Positions 30,248 to 33,073 of a stretch of 33,073 bases of DNA are shown piece by piece (positions within the stretch are counted from its first letter, which is position 1; each line of letters begins with the position of its first letter). The DNA lies in the NCBI GenBank assembly GCA_937858275.1, contig CALLZK010000014.1, positions 1-33,073 on the forward strand, read 5' to 3'. Under the pieces are notes generated by a model, which did no database searches, was not told the DNA's origin, and saw only the letters and a program-made list of their open reading frames with translations. The position numbers and the translations under genes are program-made. The DNA comes from an uncultured bacterium (GTDB taxonomy: Bacteria > Patescibacteriota > Minisyncoccia > Phycocordibacterales > JAACPR01).

Positions 30248-32479
30248 ATGTCAAAAAAATTATTAATCGTCGAATCACCATCAAAAGCCAAAACCATTCA
30301 AAAATATTTGGGTAAAGATTTTACAGTTTTGTCTTCAGTTGGACATGTTCGTGATTTACCAAAAAATAATAAAAAAGCCATTGATATAGAGGCAGGTTTT
30401 GTGCCAACTTATGAAATTTCTGTAGGAAAAGAAAAAGTTATTTCTGAAATAAAAAAGGTCGCAAAAACAGCAGAAGAAATATTTTTGGCAACAGACCCCG
30501 ATCGAGAAGGTGAAGCAATCGCATGGCATCTAAAAGAAGTCTTAAAATTAGAAAATGCAAAAAGAGTGACTTTTAATGAAATTACAGAGTCAGCTGTAAA
30601 CGAAGCGATCAAAAATCCACGAGAAATAGATATGAATTTGAAAACCGCGCAAGAAGCCAGAAGAATTTTGGATAGACTTGTTGGTTATGATTTGTCTGGA
30701 TTGATTTGGAAAAAAGTTAGATATGGATTGTCTGCCGGAAGAGTTCAGTCCCCTGCCCTGCGAATTATAATGGAAAGAGAAAGAGAAATCCGAGCATTTA
30801 TTCCAGAAGATTTTTGGATTATAAAAGCAAAAGTTGATACAGCAGAAAAAAAGAAAGATGGAGAAAAAATAGAAATGTTTTGCGATGTGGAACCAAAAGA
30901 TCAGAACACTGTTGATAAAATTTTGGAAATTGCAAAATCTGGAAATTGGAAAGTTGCCGACATAAAAGAAACGGAATTAAATCGCTCACCAAAACCACCT
31001 TTTATTACATCAACACTACAGCAAGTCGCAAGCACAAGACTTGGCTTTTCACCCTCAAGAACAATGCAGGTAGCTCAAAAATTATATGAATCTGGACATA
31101 TTACATACATGAGAACTGACAGTCCAACACTTAGCGGACAAGCTATTGCTCAAGCAGTAAAAGAAATAGAAAAAGAATATGGAAAAGATTTTGTACAAAT
31201 TAGAAATTTTAAAGCAAAATCCAAAAATGCCCAAGAAGCACATGAGGCCATCAGACCAACCAAAATTTCTATTAAATCTGCCGGCTTTAATGAAGAACAA
31301 AAAAAATTATATTCATTAATCAGAAACAGAACAATTTCATCACAAATGAAAGATGCAAAATTATTGAGAACAAAAATTTCTGCTTCAATAAATAATGGCG
31401 AGATTCCCAATTTTTCTGCAAACGGACAAAGAGTTTTATATCCAGGATGGCTTTTGGCAGATCCAATTTCAAGATCAGAAGATGTTGAATTACCAAAAGT
31501 TTCTGAGGGGCAAAATTTGAATTTACTAGAAATAAATTCTGAAGCAAAACAAACAGAACCACCAAGCAGATACACAGAGGCCGGATTAATCAAAGAACTT
31601 GAAAAAAGAGGAATTGGCAGACCTTCTACTTATGCTTCTATTATGAAAACTTTGGCGGATAGAGAATATGTTGTTCGACAAGGAAAGACACTTATACCAA
31701 CAGATACGGGTGATGTGGTTTCCAGTTTTTTGGAACAAAATTTTGCAAAATATATTAGTGATGATTTTACCGCAGAAATGGAAAATGAATTAGATGAAAT
31801 TGCAAACGGACAAAGAGATTATACAAAAACCATGAAAGATTTTTATAGTCCATTTACAGCCGAAATAAAAAGCAAAGAAGATATTGCAAAATTAACAACT
31901 CTTGGTGATGCAGAAAAGCACTTTGTTTGTCCAAAATGTAAAAGTGAAATGAATGTCAAATTGGGACGAGGTGGAAAATTTTTGTCCTGTTCAAAATATC
32001 CAGAATGTATGGGTGCATTAACTATTGATGGTCAAGAAATAAAATCCGATGAACCGATTGGAAATCATCCAGACACCGGAGAATCTGTTTTTGTAAAAGT
32101 AGGTAGATTTGGACCATATGTTCAGCTTGGAAATGGTGGTTTGGTAGATGGTGGAATTGGAAAAAACGGCAAAAAATTAAAACCAAAAAAAATAAAGCCC
32201 AAAATGGCAAGTATTCCGAAAGGAAAAAATATTGAGGAAGTTTCCATTGAGGATGCGATCAAATATTTAAGTCTCCCAAAAGCACTTGGCAGTCATCCAG
32301 ACACCGGTGAAGAAATAATCGCAAATATTGGCAGATTTGGGCCTTATATAGTGCATCAGGGGGATTTTAGATCATTAAAAACTGATGATGTATATGAGAT
32401 AACATTTGATCGTGCAATACAGATTTTGGCGGAAGAAAAAAGGGTTGGGAGGAGAGGTGGAAAGAAAAAAGAAAAATAA
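30248..32479 (+). CDS. topA: DNA topoisomerase I (type IA)
   Basis: Relaxes negative supercoils. The 743-residue protein has the Toprim domain (LLIVESPSKAKTIQKYLG, DPDREGEAIAWHL), LSAGRVQSPALR, and the active-site Tyr287 in ITYMRTDS. Next come the EAHEAIRPT and GIGRPSTYASI signatures. The C-terminal part has one four-Cys zinc ribbon (CPKC, then CSKYPEC) and two Toprim C-terminal repeats (HPDTGESVFVKVGRFGPY, HPDTGEEIIANIGRFGPY), with a basic tail ending KKKEK. It starts 24 bp after dprA and shares its transcript. Confidence 0.97.
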   Translation: MSKKLLIVESPSKAKTIQKYLGKDFTVLSSVGHVRDLPKNNKKAIDIEAGFVPTYEISVGKEKVISEIKKVAKTAEEIFLATDPDREGEAIAWHLKEVLKLENAKRVTFNEITESAVNEAIKNPREIDMNLKTAQEARRILDRLVGYDLSGLIWKKVRYGLSAGRVQSPALRIIMEREREIRAFIPEDFWIIKAKVDTAEKKKDGEKIEMFCDVEPKDQNTVDKILEIAKSGNWKVADIKETELNRSPKPPFITSTLQQVASTRLGFSPSRTMQVAQKLYESGHITYMRTDSPTLSGQAIAQAVKEIEKEYGKDFVQIRNFKAKSKNAQEAHEAIRPTKISIKSAGFNEEQKKLYSLIRNRTISSQMKDAKLLRTKISASINNGEIPNFSANGQRVLYPGWLLADPISRSEDVELPKVSEGQNLNLLEINSEAKQTEPPSRYTEAGLIKELEKRGIGRPSTYASIMKTLADREYVVRQGKTLIPTDTGDVVSSFLEQNFAKYISDDFTAEMENELDEIANGQRDYTKTMKDFYSPFTAEIKSKEDIAKLTTLGDAEKHFVCPKCKSEMNVKLGRGGKFLSCSKYPECMGALTIDGQEIKSDEPIGNHPDTGESVFVKVGRFGPYVQLGNGGLVDGGIGKNGKKLKPKKIKPKMASIPKGKNIEEVSIEDAIKYLSLPKALGSHPDTGEEIIANIGRFGPYIVHQGDFRSLKTDDVYEITFDRAIQILAEEKRVGRRGGKKKEK

Positions 32480-32495
32480 TTTTTTTCAGACGAAA

Positions 32496-32771
32496 CTATC
32501 TAAATAATTGAGAATGATTTCCAATATTTATTAAAATCAAAATCAACTTATCTTTTTCAATTTTATATATCAAAAGTAAATCAGTTTGAATGTGACATTC
32601 TCTATAACCAAGCCAATCACCTTTTAGGGCATGATGATTGTATTGCTTTGGTATTATTTTTTCATTAGATAAAATACCAATAACCTCTTCAATTTTAGAC
32701 AATTTTATGTTTCCAGACAATAATATCTTTTTAAGTGATTTATCAAATTGTTTACTTCGATAAACGATCAT
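32496..32771 (-). CDS. YafQ/RelE-family mRNA interferase toxin
   Basis: Ribosome-dependent mRNA endonuclease toxin. The 91-residue protein aligns with E. coli YafQ around HHALKGDWLGYRECHIQTDLLLIY and GNHSQLF. The catalytic set His50, His63, Asp67 and His87 of YafQ corresponds to His47, His60, Asp64 and His86 here. The Trp after Asp67 is Leu65. The start overlaps the antitoxin by 20 bp, so the toxin is coupled to it. Confidence 0.92.
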   Translation of the reverse strand: MIVYRSKQFDKSLKKILLSGNIKLSKIEEVIGILSNEKIIPKQYNHHALKGDWLGYRECHIQTDLLLIYKIEKDKLILILINIGNHSQLFR

Positions 32772-33036
32772 ATTGTTTCTTTCCTAATATATCAATCATC
32801 AATTCTTTTGATGAGGTAAAACCTTTTCCATATTTTAAAGCCCAAGCCACCTCCCTATCCCATTGTGATCTTATTTTTTTGGGATCGTTTGTTGGTGTAA
32901 AAGGAAGTCCTTTTTCTTTTACAACTTGTGTCAAAAACATTTTTACAGCAGAAGATGTGTCAATTCCAAGAGAGGCGAGTGTTTTGCTTGCTTGTTTTTT
33001 TAATTTTGGATCAATTCTGATATTTAATGTAGTCAT
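32752..33036 (-). CDS. RelB/DinJ-family antitoxin
   Basis: Ribbon-helix-helix antitoxin and autorepressor. The 94-residue protein starts with the strand TTLNIRIDPKLKKQA and helices SLGIDTSSAVKMFLTQVV, then GLPFTPTNDP, typical of DinJ/RelB. The C-terminal half (WALKYGKGFTSSKEL) is expected to wrap the toxin. It lies upstream of the toxin gene in the usual antitoxin-first order. Its promoter holds a palindromic operator, and the ATG is eight bases from the -10 box. Confidence 0.93.
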   Translation of the reverse strand: MTTLNIRIDPKLKKQASKTLASLGIDTSSAVKMFLTQVVKEKGLPFTPTNDPKKIRSQWDREVAWALKYGKGFTSSKELMIDILGKKQYDRLSK

Positions 33037-33044
33037 AATGTATT

Positions 33045-33072
33045 AGTATACACAATGTGAGTACTTTGTCAA
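33045..33072 (-). promoter_or_regulatory. Promoter and operator of the toxin-antitoxin operon
   Basis: TTGACA (33072-33067), a 16-bp spacer and TATACT (33050-33045) on the minus strand. A 21-bp imperfect palindrome, AGTA-N2-CACA-T-TGTG-N2-TACT (33045-33065), covers the -10 and most of the spacer, where an RHH antitoxin would block the polymerase. Confidence 0.75.
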
Positions 33073-33073
33073 T

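Noticed and set aside
1-33073. CRISPR array, insertion sequence or prophage
   Set aside because: No regularly spaced repeats, transposase, integrase or phage structural genes are present. The only compositional outlier is the short island at 22316-23271.

Overview
The window reads as a chromosomal segment of a strongly AT-rich bacterium of the Candidate Phyla Radiation (Patescibacteria, Parcubacteria-like). The case for this is indirect: short compact versions of core genes (ValRS, DnaX, TruB), near absence of Shine-Dalgarno sequences, many small membrane proteins of the kind seen in that group, a cell-surface protein with the Cys/Trp module common in those genomes, and AGA/ATA/TTA-dominated codon use. 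UGA acts as a stop (end of the histidine kinase, and of the 28-residue ORF), so this is code 11 and not the Gly-UGA code of Gracilibacteria. No phylogenetic test was possible here.

Layout. 1-2142 (-): 5' part of a large exported surface protein whose 3' end lies outside the window. 2253-4412 (-): groES-groEL with a full-consensus promoter and a terminator. 4481-8477 (+): secG, a solute-binding protein and RNase J. 8516-11237 (+): an MFS transporter, then a two-gene two-component system (OmpR-type regulator plus soluble histidine kinase). 11213-15288 (-): typA, truB and a DEAD-box helicase. 15420-15876 (-): two small membrane-protein genes, one too short for usual ORF thresholds. 15948-18131 (+): valS. 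18148-19302 (-): a membrane-anchored protein of unknown function. 19370-19981 (+): dedA. 19956-22267 (-): dnaX, tRNA-Gln(UUG) and a yibE/F-type membrane protein whose start codon sits two bases after the tRNA. 22316-23271 (-): a compositionally distinct, GC-richer island with two short transcription units. 23345-29233 (-): serS-ftsQ-119 aa membrane protein-degenerate Clp-like protein-D,D-carboxypeptidase-dus. 29330-32479 (+): dprA-topA. 32496-33072 (-): a relB/yafQ-type toxin-antitoxin operon with a palindromic operator.

Two things stand out. First, transcription signals: at least eight genes carry a TATAAT-like -10 box (often TGNTATAAT) only 6-11 nt before the start codon, which predicts leaderless mRNAs as a major mode of expression here. 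Second, the island at 22316-23271 behaves in the opposite way. It has consensus promoters, structured leaders with several hairpins, SD sequences fully complementary to a 16S 3' end, tiny ORFs (28 and 103 codons) and GC-rich rho-independent terminators. It is the best candidate in the window for an undescribed regulatory or small-protein system.

Functional themes are envelope and cell division (FtsQ, D,D-carboxypeptidase, SecG, DedA, YibE/F), translation and RNA turnover (SerRS, ValRS, TruB, Dus, tRNA-Gln, TypA, RNase J, helicase), protein folding (GroESL), and DNA replication or uptake (DnaX, DprA, TopA).
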